A stretch of 64,000 nt of DNA. Origin: Actinokineospora baliensis (lineage in GTDB: Bacteria > Actinomycetota > Actinomycetes > Mycobacteriales > Pseudonocardiaceae). Both the position numbers and the translations under genes were made by a program. Positions 8,470-17,700 of this stretch are shown one piece after another (the stretch's first letter is position 1; each line of letters starts with the position of its first letter). Location: NCBI RefSeq assembly GCF_016907695.1, contig NZ_JAFBCK010000001.1, forward strand, positions 5,878,001 through 5,942,000. The letters run 5' to 3'. A model generated the notes under the pieces. It worked only from the letters and a program-made list of their open reading frames with translations, was not told where the DNA came from and ran no database searches.

Positions 8470-8481
8470 TGGTCTATACCA
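8470..8481. promoter_or_regulatory. DasR-type operator (dre) upstream of nagB
   Basis: TGGTCTATACCA is a perfect palindrome within TATTGGTCTATACCAAAC, one base pair step away from the DasR core found at 6987. It is 34 bp upstream of nagB, the classic DasR target in Streptomyces. Confidence 0.75.
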
Positions 8482-8515
8482 AACCGGTCGCGGGTGGCTC
8501 GAGGACAGGACGCAC

Positions 8516-9298
8516 ATGGAGATCGTGATCGTTGCCGACCGCGACGCGGTCGGCGAGGTGGCCGCCGGGGCGATCGCCGACCTGGTCAGCGCCAAGCCCG
8601 ACGCCCTGGTCGGGGTGGCGACCGGGTCCAGCCCGCTGCCGGTCTACGCCTCCCTCGCCCGCCGCGTGGCCGCCGGTGAGCTGGACGTGAGCCGGACCCG
8701 GGTCTGCCAGCTCGACGAGTACGTCGGCCTGCCCACCGGACACCCGGAGAGCTACCGCGCGGTCATCGAGCGGGAGGTGCTGACCCCGCTGGGCCTGACC
8801 ACGGACTCCTTCCTCGGCCCGGACGGCGCCGCCGACGACCTGCCCGCCGCGTGCGCGGACTACGAGCGGGTGCTGCGGGAGGCGGGTGGGGTGGACCTGC
8901 AACTGCTGGGGATCGGGTCGGACGGGCACATCGGCTTCAACGAGCCGTGCTCGTCGTTCAGCTCGCGCACCAGGGTCAAGACCCTCACCCAGCGCACCCG
9001 CCTGGACAACGCCCGCTTCTTCGGCAGCCTCGACGAGGTGCCGTGGCACGTGGTGACGCAGGGCATCGCCACCATCAGCGACGCCCGCCACCTGGTCCTG
9101 GTGGCGACCGGCGAGTCCAAGGCAGAAGCCATCGCCCTGACCGTCGAGGGCCCCCTGGCCGCCGTCACCCCCGCCTCGGCCCTCCAACTCCACCCCCACG
9201 CGACCGTCATCGTCGACGAAGCGGCCGCCTCCCGCCTCAAGCACGCCGACTACTTCCGCTCCACCTTCGCCGCCAAGCCCACCTGGCAGAAGCTTTAA
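8516..9298 (+). CDS. nagB: Glucosamine-6-phosphate deaminase
   Basis: 260 residues, ATG 8516 preceded by GAGGACAGGA. The enzyme converts glucosamine-6-phosphate to fructose-6-phosphate and ammonia in amino-sugar catabolism. The family signatures are intact: phosphate loop 'GVATGSSPLPVY', 'CQLDEYVGL' with the general-base Asp, and 'GIGSDGHIGFNEP' containing the catalytic Asp, His and Glu. The length is normal for NagB. The dre palindrome at 8470-8481 implies DasR control, so it should be induced when chitin-derived amino sugars are available. No nagA is adjacent. A palindrome directly after the stop (9302-9316) may end transcription. Confidence 0.95.
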   Translation: MEIVIVADRDAVGEVAAGAIADLVSAKPDALVGVATGSSPLPVYASLARRVAAGELDVSRTRVCQLDEYVGLPTGHPESYRAVIEREVLTPLGLTTDSFLGPDGAADDLPAACADYERVLREAGGVDLQLLGIGSDGHIGFNEPCSSFSSRTRVKTLTQRTRLDNARFFGSLDEVPWHVVTQGIATISDARHLVLVATGESKAEAIALTVEGPLAAVTPASALQLHPHATVIVDEAAASRLKHADYFRSTFAAKPTWQKL

Positions 9299-9301
9299 CC
9301 C

Positions 9302-9544
9302 GAGAGCACCGCTCTCTTCCAAGAGCACCGCTCTCGCGGAGCGCTGGCCGCGAACGAGAGCAGTGCTCTCGATTCAGAGCACCGTTCACACCCCCGCAAG
9401 CCAGAGAGCGTCGTTCACAAACGAGAGCAGTGCTCTCGTTTGTGAGCGACGCTCTCTTCGTCGGCGATACGGGGGCGATGTGGCGCTCTCTATTCAGAGC
9501 ATCGCTCTCTTTCGAGAGCAGTGCTCTGCGAGAGCGGTGCTCTC
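9302..9544. repeat. Array of GAGAGCNNNGCTCTC palindromes
   Basis: Near-identical 15-bp dyads with arms GAGAGC and GCTCTC occur at 9302-9316, 9321-9335, 9356-9370, 9423-9437, 9514-9528 and 9530-9544; the centres are ACC, AGT or GGT, and 9321 and 9514 each carry one arm mismatch. Half sites such as ATTCAGAGC and TTTGTGAGC fill the spacers, and a GC-richer dyad follows at about 9550-9579. The first copy begins 4 bp after nagB. Each dyad can form a short hairpin in either strand. The reading frames crossing the array simply repeat Glu, Ser, Ala, Cys and Arg phrases and do not look like a gene. Confidence 0.8.
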
Positions 9545-9602
9545 GAATGCGAGCGGCGGCTCCCGCGAAGCGCCGCTCTCCTTTGTGAGGTGGCTGGGTG
9601 GG

Positions 9603-9745
9603 CTCGATGGGGCGAACTTGTTTTGCGCGGGGCCCCTGCGCCAGTCGTGGCAGGACCGCAAAGCTGGGGCCGAAAAGCATGGCCCTGTCCGCGCAGAACG
9701 CTACGACTGCCGCCACCCCACGCAAAACAAGTCCGCCCCATCGAG
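9603..9745. repeat. 143-bp element with 30-bp inverted terminal arms (MITE-like or structured RNA)
   Basis: The left arm (9603-9632) and the reverse complement of the right arm (9716-9745) match at 28 of 30 positions; both begin CTCGATGGGGCG and contain ACTTGTTTTGCG. Inside the arms, further matching stretches around CAGTCGT and a GGGCC/GGCCC stem near the centre would extend the fold into one long imperfect hairpin. There is no transposase and no convincing target-site duplication. A miniature inverted-repeat element or a structured RNA are the two main readings. Confidence 0.7.
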
Positions 9746-9792
9746 CAGTTGGGTGGGCGGCTTCCGAGTGTCCAGTGGTTGCTTTGGGTGGG

Positions 9793-9900
9793 CTGGCTCG
9801 GTGGGCTGGGTTGGCGAGGCTAGCTCGGTGGGTCGGGCTGGCGGGGCTGGCTCGGTGGGCTGGGTTGGCGAGGCTAACTCGGTGGGTCGGGCTGGCGGGG
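9793..9900. repeat. Two-copy 54-bp tandem repeat
   Basis: Two consecutive 54-bp units (9793-9846 and 9847-9900) differ by a single G/A change (TAGCTC versus TAACTC). Each unit is itself built from GGCTCGGTGGGC-like sub-repeats, and related text continues to about 9923. The run is strongly G-rich on the plus strand. No gene is seen. Confidence 0.8.
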
Positions 9901-10008
9901 TTGGCGGGGTTGACTCGGGGGGCTGAGGGAGAATCGGTGGCTTCCGGGAGCGGTGATGGGCCTCCGTGGGTGCTCTCCGAAGGAAGGAGGCTGCACATCG
10001 CTCCTTTG

Positions 10009-10023
10009 GAGAGCAGTGCTCTC
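10009..10023. repeat. Isolated GAGAGCAGTGCTCTC palindrome
   Basis: An exact copy of the dyad used in the 9302-9544 array, followed by the same TTTGTGAGC half site, 24 bp beyond the 3' end of the NlpC/P60 gene. It brackets the gene-free spacer 9299-10047 together with the main array. Confidence 0.7.
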
Positions 10024-10047
10024 GTTTGTGAGCAGTGATCTGGGCAG

Positions 10048-11751
10048 CTAGAAGCGGCGGATGATGCGCAGCGAGGTGGCGTAGGTGCCGGGTCCGTCCA
10101 GGGTGGAGGCTCCGCCGAGGTCGGAGAGGGTGGGGCCGTTGACCGTCTTTCTACTGGAGATGAAGCGGGGGTGGCCGTTGTCGTCTTGGCCCAGGTAGAT
10201 GCCTACGTGGTCCAACTCGGCGGCGGGGTCTGGGTCGGCGTCGAAGCAGACGATGTCGCCGGGGGCGATGTTGGGGTGGGGCGGGGGTGCGGTGTCGTCG
10301 CGGTGGATCACGACGCCGGGGCCGGTGGGGCCGATGTCGCGGGAGCGGCGGGGCAGGGTCAGGCCGGTGAAGGTGGCGGGGTTGTCGTAGACCGCGGGGA
10401 TGCCCAGGTGGTAGCCGAAGACCATGCGCACCATGCCCGAGCAGTCCAGCGTGCGCGCCCACTCCGGGCCGGGCGCGGGCTTGACCTCGCCGCTGGGGAA
10501 GGTCCACCCGATGCCCATGTACTCGTGGAAGTCCGCCCCCTCCACCCGCGTCCCGTCCGGGTTCAGCGGCCCGTAGCCCGACTCCCCCAGCACCTGCGCC
10601 CCGCCCTGCGCGGGCGAGTGGTACGCCGCCGCGCCCGTTTGGAGCATCGCGGCCAGGGCGAGCGCGTCCGGTGAGATGTCGGTCGGCCACGCCCGGACCC
10701 GTTGTTCCACATCCGGCGTCCAGGTCCCGCTGAAGGGCGCGGGCAGCAATCGCACCCACGTGTCGTGCGTGACGACCGGCGGCGCCGCCCAGAGCCCGCT
10801 GCCCGCGAACTCGTGCACGAACACCCGGCTCGGCACCGCCGTGCTGTTCTTCGACGCGATCGCGCGGACGCCCACCTTGCCCGCACCGAAAGTCGAGTCG
10901 TCCACGACGTGCGTCCACGTACCCGGCTCGGCCAGGTCGGACCGCCAGGCCCGCGTGCGCAGGGTGATCCCGGTCCGCTCCACCCGGATCCGCCACCGCT
11001 GACCAGCCGCGTACCCGGTGCCGACCTGAACCGCGGCGGCCAACGTGGTGACGACGTCGGCCTGCTCCTTCTCCACGCTCAGCCGCACTAGCCCGGCGGG
11101 GGTCACCGCGAGCCGGGCGCGGTAGTGGTTGTCGTACCCCTGGTAGGCGAAGGTCAGCGAGACCGAGGTGTCCGCACCCGCGGGCACCACCTCAAGGCTA
11201 ACCAGCGCGGTCGCGGAGAAATCGGCGATGTCGGGGTCGTTGAGCGTAGCGAAGTAGCTGGAGTTGTTCTGCGACAACAGGATCACGCCGCTACTAGGCT
11301 CCGTGTGGTAGTTCGCCGGGGCGCCGTTGGCCGTGGTCCAGTTGCCGCCGCCGGGCGACATCCCCCAGTCGCCGGTGCGGGTTCGGGCGAAGGGGTCGAC
11401 GAAGGGGCGCTTCTGCTCGGTGAACGAGCGGCGCGGGCCGCGAACGGTCACCGTCCGCGCGCCCGTGGTCAGGACCGCGAGAACCCCACGCGAGTCCGAA
11501 ACCTGGGTGCGGGCAGGACTTCCCGGCAGGGCCTGGACCGTGAGCGCTTCCCGGACCGCGTCGGGGAACCAACCAGGGTCCCCGAACGCGATCAACCCCG
11601 GGATCCGCTCACGTGCGAACTCCACCCCGGTCGCGGCGGCAGCGGTGCCCGCCGTGGCAGCCGCCGCGCAGGCGGGTGCCGCACCGACCAACGGTACGGC
11701 GGCGGTCGTCGCGAGCGCGGCCAGCACGGATCTGCGGTTGAACGAAGGCAT
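10048..11751 (-). CDS. Tat-exported protein with C-terminal NlpC/P60-like cysteine peptidase domain
   Basis: 567 residues, ATG 11751 behind GGGGAG. The N-terminus has a twin-arginine signal ('NRRSVLAALATTAAVPLVGA', residues 5-24). Residues about 100-330 form a beta-rich region with concanavalin-like text ('FADFSATALVSLEV'-type strands), possibly a carbohydrate- or surface-binding module. The C-terminal part has the NlpC/P60 signature: Cys437 in 'LDCSGMVRMVFGYHLG' and His515 in 'LDHVGIYLG'. Such domains cut peptide bonds in the cell wall or related amides. It begins 23 bp after the PKS/NRPS stop on the same strand, so it is probably the last gene of that operon and may act on the exported product or on the wall. 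That functional link is inference. Confidence 0.78.
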   Translation of the reverse strand: MPSFNRRSVLAALATTAAVPLVGAAPACAAAATAGTAAAATGVEFARERIPGLIAFGDPGWFPDAVREALTVQALPGSPARTQVSDSRGVLAVLTTGARTVTVRGPRRSFTEQKRPFVDPFARTRTGDWGMSPGGGNWTTANGAPANYHTEPSSGVILLSQNNSSYFATLNDPDIADFSATALVSLEVVPAGADTSVSLTFAYQGYDNHYRARLAVTPAGLVRLSVEKEQADVVTTLAAAVQVGTGYAAGQRWRIRVERTGITLRTRAWRSDLAEPGTWTHVVDDSTFGAGKVGVRAIASKNSTAVPSRVFVHEFAGSGLWAAPPVVTHDTWVRLLPAPFSGTWTPDVEQRVRAWPTDISPDALALAAMLQTGAAAYHSPAQGGAQVLGESGYGPLNPDGTRVEGADFHEYMGIGWTFPSGEVKPAPGPEWARTLDCSGMVRMVFGYHLGIPAVYDNPATFTGLTLPRRSRDIGPTGPGVVIHRDDTAPPPHPNIAPGDIVCFDADPDPAAELDHVGIYLGQDDNGHPRFISSRKTVNGPTLSDLGGASTLDGPGTYATSLRIIRRF

Positions 11752-11774
11752 GGCGAACTCCCCAGTGAGTGGTG

Positions 11775-14700
11775 TCAGGCGGGCAACTCCCGCAGGGTCG
11801 ATTCCAAGCGGGCCAACCACCCCGTGATCGTCGACTCGTCGAACAGGTCCGTCGAGTACTCCACGACCACCGACAGCGAGTCCTGCCCCGGCACGAGCAC
11901 CACGTACAGCTCCGTCCTGGCCATCCCCGGGTGGGCGAGCGCGCGGATCGTGCACGAGGCGCCTGCGAGTGGCAGCGCGGCAGGCGGGGTGGTGACGATG
12001 GTGAAGTAGACGTCGGGGTGGGGGGTTTCGATGGTGATGGTGGGGTCGACCAGGCGCGAGACCTCCACCAGGGGCAGGTCTTGGTGGTCGAGGGCTCGGT
12101 AGATCGCGTCGCCGACGGTGGTGACGAGGGTGGCGAAGTCCGGGGTCAGCCGCGCGCGCAGCAGAACGCCCTCGCCGACGGAGCCGATCACCGGGTCGAG
12201 GTCGGGGTGCAGGCGGTTGGTGCTCGACGTGGCCATGACGATGTCGGTGCGGGCGGCGAGTTCGCCGATCCAGACGGCCACAGCGCTCGCCAGGACCACC
12301 GCCGGGGTGCTGCCGTGCGCGGTCGCGCGGTCACGCACAAAGGGCATGACGTCGTCGATGTCCACATGGGAGAGACCACCACGGCCGGACAAGGTGCCGC
12401 TGCGCGGGCGGTCGGTCGGCAAGCCGACGCGCAGCGGGACATCGGCCAACTCCGTGCGCCAGAAGCGTTCCAGCTCGTTTCGCCGACGATCCGCGTCGGC
12501 CTGCCTCGCCGCCATCACCTCCAGGTACGCGGGCGCCGGGTCCAACGACTCCCCCGCGTACAGCGCCGCGAGCTCACGCCACATCACGCCGTGCGACCAG
12601 GCGTCGCTGATGCAGTGGTGCACGGCGACCATCAGCGTCCACCGATCGGCCAGCCTGCCGAGGCCGAACCGGAACAGCGGCGCCGACATCAGGTCGAACG
12701 AGGTGTCGGCGACCTCGCGGCACCACCGGTCGAGGTCGTCCGAGGAGTCGAACTCGAGCACGGGTACCGCGACCGGCACCGCGTCGAGCACCACGACCTC
12801 CCCGCCCGCGACCGGCCGCAGCCGGAACGCCTGGTGCCGGGCGACCACCTCTTCGATGGCTCTGATCAGCGCGGGAACGTCCAGGTGGCCGGTGATGTCG
12901 ACGCGGGAGGCGATGGTGAACACCGCCGGGTTCCCCACCACCTGGCCCTTGCGCCACATCCGCCACATCGGCGCTGGCATCGGCCGGGTGTCCACACGCG
13001 ACAGCAGGCCCGCCACAGCGCGGATGGTCGGGTTGCGGAAGAACTCGGTCATCGACAGCCGGACGTCGTGGTCGCGGGCGAGCCGGTTGACCAGCCGGAC
13101 CGCGCCGAGCGAGTGGCCGCCGAGCTCGAAGAACGACCGCGTGACCGGCACCGCCGACACGCCGAGCTCGGCGCACCAGGCGTCGTGCAGCGACCGCTCC
13201 AGCTCGGTCTCCGGGGTGTCGGCGGCCACCGCCTCGGTCGAGGGGGCGGGTAGCCGCGCGTGGTCGAGTTTGCCGTTCACCGTGAACGGCAACCGGTCCA
13301 GCCGCACCCACTGGCGCGGAACGAGGTACTCGGGCAGCGACTCGCCCAGTCGGCTCTCCAGTTCCTTGATGGACAGTGTCGTCGGGACCACGTACGCGAC
13401 GAGTTCCCGCTCCCCGTGCGCGTCCCGCCGGACCACCACCGCGGCGTCGCGCACCCCGGACAGGCCCGCCAGCACCACTTCCACCTCCGCGGGCTCCACC
13501 CGGTGCCCGCGGATCTTCACCTGCCCGTCGCGCCTGCCGACGTACTCGACCACCCCGTCCGACCGCCACCGGCCCAGGTCGCCGGTCCGGTACGCACCCT
13601 CCACAAAGGCCGGTGAGTCGACCCCGAGGTACCCGTCGGCCACCGCGAACCCGCCGACTTCGAGCTCCCCGACCGCCCCCACCGGCACGTCGTGCCCGCG
13701 CGGGTCGACCACGCGGATCCGCACCCCGGGGATCGGCCCGCCGATCGCGGGCCGGGCCGGGCCCGCGATGTCCACCCGGTGCGAGGTGACGATGATCGAG
13801 GTCTCTGTCGGCCCGTACTGGTTGTACAGCAAGCGATCCGACCGCTCGCCAAAGAACTCGCGCAGGGCCGGGGTCAGCACCAACTGCTCCCCCGCCGAGA
13901 ACACCTCGCGCAGCGACGGCAGCGACGGCCCGGATTCCACCAGGTACTTCAACGGCGTGTACGGCAGGAAGAGCCGCTCGACCGCGTGCTCGGCGACCAC
14001 AGCGGCCAAGTCGTGCCGGTCCTGCTCGTCCACCAGGACCAGCGCGGCACCAGAAGCGAGCGTGGTGAACACCTCCTGCACGCTGACGTCGAATGACAGC
14101 GACGTCCACTGCGCGGTCCTCGCGGGCTTGAACGTCTCCAGGTGCCACCGGATCAGGTTCACCGGTCCGCGGTGCGGCACGACCACGCCCTTGGGCCGCC
14201 CGGACGACCCGGAGGTGTAGATGCAGTACGCCGGATCCAGCGGGCTGACAACGGGCAGCTCGCCGACCGGTCCGTCCACAATGTCCTCGACGAACACCAC
14301 CCGCTCTGCGGCCAACCCGGGGTGCGCCGCCAGCGTGGTCCGGTCGGTGACCAGCACCAGCGCTCCGCTGTCGGCGACGAGCATGCTCAACCGCGCGGTC
14401 GGCAGGGCAGGATCCAGCGGCAGGTAGGCCGATCCGCTCTTGAGCACACCCAACACCGCCGAGATCAGCTCGGGCCCCCTGGGCAGCAGCACCGCCACGA
14501 ACCGGCCGCTCACCCGGTGCGCCACCTGCGCGGCCCGCGTGTCCAGCTCCCGGTAGGTGATCTCGCGGTCGCCCGCCACCAACGCCACCGCGCCCGGTGT
14601 CCGCGCGACCTGCCGCTCCACCAACTGGTGCAGGCACAGATCCGGCTCCGGCGCCCACGCGCCCTGCCACCGCTCGACCAGCGCTTGGTCACTGGGCACC

Positions 14701-17700
14701 ATCGAGGTGAGCGCGGAAACGGCCGCGTCGGAGTCGCGGATCGCCGCTCGCAGGACCTGTTCGAGGTAGCCGAGCAGCCGCGCGACGGTCGACTCGTCGA
14801 ACAGCGCGGTGTCGTACTCGACCATGCAGCGCAGCCCGTCGCGGTGCTGGGTGAAGTACAGGGTCAGGTCGAATGGTGCGCGGTCGCTGGGCACGTCCAG
14901 CAGCCGGGCGGTCAGCTCCGGCGGCGCGAACTGCACCCCCGCCTCGTTCTCGAACTCCACCATCACCTGGAACAGCGGGTTCGCGCCGGGGTCGCGGTCG
15001 GGGTTGATCGCGGCGACCAGCTCGTCGAACTGCGCGGCCCGGTGGTCGTACGCATCTGCCGTCCGGGTCCTGACCTGCTGCAACAAGGATCCGAACGACG
15101 GGTCGCCGGACAGGTCGGTGCGCAGCACGACGGTGTCGAGGAACAGGCCGACCTCGTTCTCGGCGCCGAGCGGTCGGTTGGCCACCGGGGTGCCGACGAC
15201 GACGTCGGTCTGACCGCCGAAGCGCCCCAGCACCACCGCCACCGCGCCGAGGACGGCCATGAACGGCGTGGCCCGGTGCCGGGCGCCGACCTCGCCGAGC
15301 CCGGTGCGCACGTCACCGCCGAACTCCCAGGTCAGCGACGCGCCCTCGCCGGTACGGGTCGCCGGACGGGGCCGGTCGCCCAGCAGCGGGGCCTGCGGCA
15401 GGTCCGCGAGTTCACCGCGCCAGAACTCCAGGTCCCGCTCGACCGCCTCCTGGTCGACGACCTCGGGTTCGCGGATCCGCAGCGGCGGCAACGCGGGCGG
15501 GTGCGGCCAGGACCGGTAGGCGGCGGCGATGTCCTGGACCAGCACAGCGGTCGACGACGAGTCGAAGACGATGTGGTGGGCCAGCATGAAAAGCAGGTGC
15601 CGGTCGTCCCCGAGCCGGGCGAGGCGGGCGGTCACCAGCGGGGCCTCGGTGAGGTCGAAGGTCTGTTCGGTCGCACCGGCGAGCAGTTCCTGGATGACCG
15701 CGTGCGGGTCGCCGCCGATCCGGTCCACCACAGGGCAGTCGAGGTCGACCGACGCGAGCGGGACGCGCCGGGGCTGCCCGTCGCGTTCCTCGAACACGAC
15801 CCGCAGCTCGGGTTGCCGGTTGACCGCCCACCGCAGCGCACCGGTGAACGCGGCCACGTCGAGCGGACCTTCGAGGAGTATGCCCTTCGGTTCGTGGTAG
15901 GTGGTTTGCCCCGGGTGCAGGCGTTCCAGCAACCAGATCCGCAACTGCGCGGGCGACAGCGGCAGGTCCCGCTCCTGGTAGCGCTGGCGGAGTCCATTGA
16001 GGAGCGGGAGGGAGTCGAGCACGCGGTCAGCGGGTACGCCGAAGTCGACGAACGCCGCGATCTCGTCAGCGCCCGCGGCCACCAGCCGGTCGACGACGCC
16101 TGCGGCGGTGGCGGGACTTCCGATGAGCGCACGGGATTCGCAGTAGCGGCGGTACGCCTGTTCCAGCATGAACTCGACGTCGTCAGCCGGTGTGTTGTCC
16201 AGGTCGATGTCCAGCCCGAGGCTGTTGGTCACCTGGTCGAACAGCGACAGCGACGACCGCAGGTAATCGTTGAACGGCTGGTACGCCTCGGCGCGGGCTT
16301 GGTCGGCGTCGGCACCCAGGTAGGTGTGCACCAGGACCACGACGCGACCAGCCGCGGGGTCGAGGCCGTGCTCGGCGCGGGTCCGCCGGTAGAGCGCGAT
16401 GTTCTCGGCGAGCTGGTCCAGGCTCTGCGCCATCAGGTTGGTGACCACCCCCAGACCTTCTCGGGCGGCGCGCCGGTAGCTCTCCGGGTTGCCGACCACC
16501 GCGACGTACAGCGGCGGCATGGGCTGGATCGGCCTGGGGTGTAGACGTACCTCTATCGCGTCGCCGGATCCGGAGGTCGCCTTGACCGCGGCCCCGGTCC
16601 ACAGTTGACGGACGGTCTCCAGCTGGTCGTACACGAGTTCGCGGTGGCGGCCGAAGTTCTCCGGTGCCAAAGCGAAATCACCGGCGTGCCACCCGCTCGC
16701 CACGCACAGACCCACTCGACCACCCGAGATGTTGTCCACAACGGACCATTCCTCGGCGACCCGGATCGGGTTGTGCAGCGGCAGCACGACGGATCCCGCG
16801 TGCAGGCGGATGCTGGTGGTGCGCGCGGCGAGGGAGGCGGCGAGGACCGACGGGTTGGGGAACAGCGCGCCGAAGGAGTGGAAGTGCCGCTCGGGCAACC
16901 ACACCGCGTGGAAGCCGTGCTCGTCGCCGAACTCCGTGGCGGCGTTGATCAGCCGGTACTTGTCGGCGCTCTGGTTCTCGGGGTAGTCACCGAAGAAGTA
17001 GAGGCTGAAGTCGCAGCGCGCGGTCGACGGGAGAACCGGCTGCGGCGCGGGCCGAACAGCAGCGGTGGTCGGCTCCTGAACCGGCACCGCGGCCCGAACC
17101 GGGGCAGTGAGCTGCGGTGGCGTGAGAGGCTGCGGTGCCGCGACGGGCTGGGGAGCGCCGGACAGCAGCGCGAACTGGCGCTCCATCAGATCGACGAGGC
17201 GCTCGCTCACCCGCAACTGGTGGCTCACCACCTCCCGCAGCCCCTCCGGCACCTCGACAGTCGACACCGGAGCAGCGACGGGGGGAACCACAGCGGCGAC
17301 AGGTACCTGCTTGGGTGTGACGAGCGCGGCCAGCTTGCCGGGGGTGTCCACGTCGGCGAACAGGTCGCGGACGGGCACGCGCAAGTCGAACACCCGCTCG
17401 AGCTCCCTGGTCAACCCCATGAGCGACAACGAGTCGGCGCCCATCTCCAGGAAGGAGCGGTCCGGCGACACCGCGTCCGGTTCGACTCCGAGGGCCTTCG
17501 CCACGAGGTCACGAACCCCGCTGAGCGCCGCGGGCGCCCCCTGCTGGACCACGGGCAAGGGAACCTCCTGCACGGTGTCGACCAGGATCACGGTGTCGAC
17601 CGGAACCGGGGCACCAACCGGGAAAACGGTTCGGGCGAACGGGTACCCGGGCAACGGAACCCGCTGGCCGTCGGTGATCGGGCGCCAGTCGATGTCCACT

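Noticed and set aside
9603..9745. Insertion sequence
   Set aside because: Element is too short for a transposase, has no target-site duplication visible, and no transposase gene is nearby; a MITE or structured RNA remains possible.
9237..9998. Long minus- and plus-strand reading frames across the palindrome array
   Set aside because: They are made of repeated Glu-Ser-Ala-Leu-Cys-Glu-Arg type phrases produced by the palindromes and tandem repeats; both strands read equally well and none has a ribosome site or family.
14142..16544. Long plus-strand frames opposite the PKS/NRPS gene
   Set aside because: GC-rich shadows of a clearly coding strand; they lack domains and start signals.
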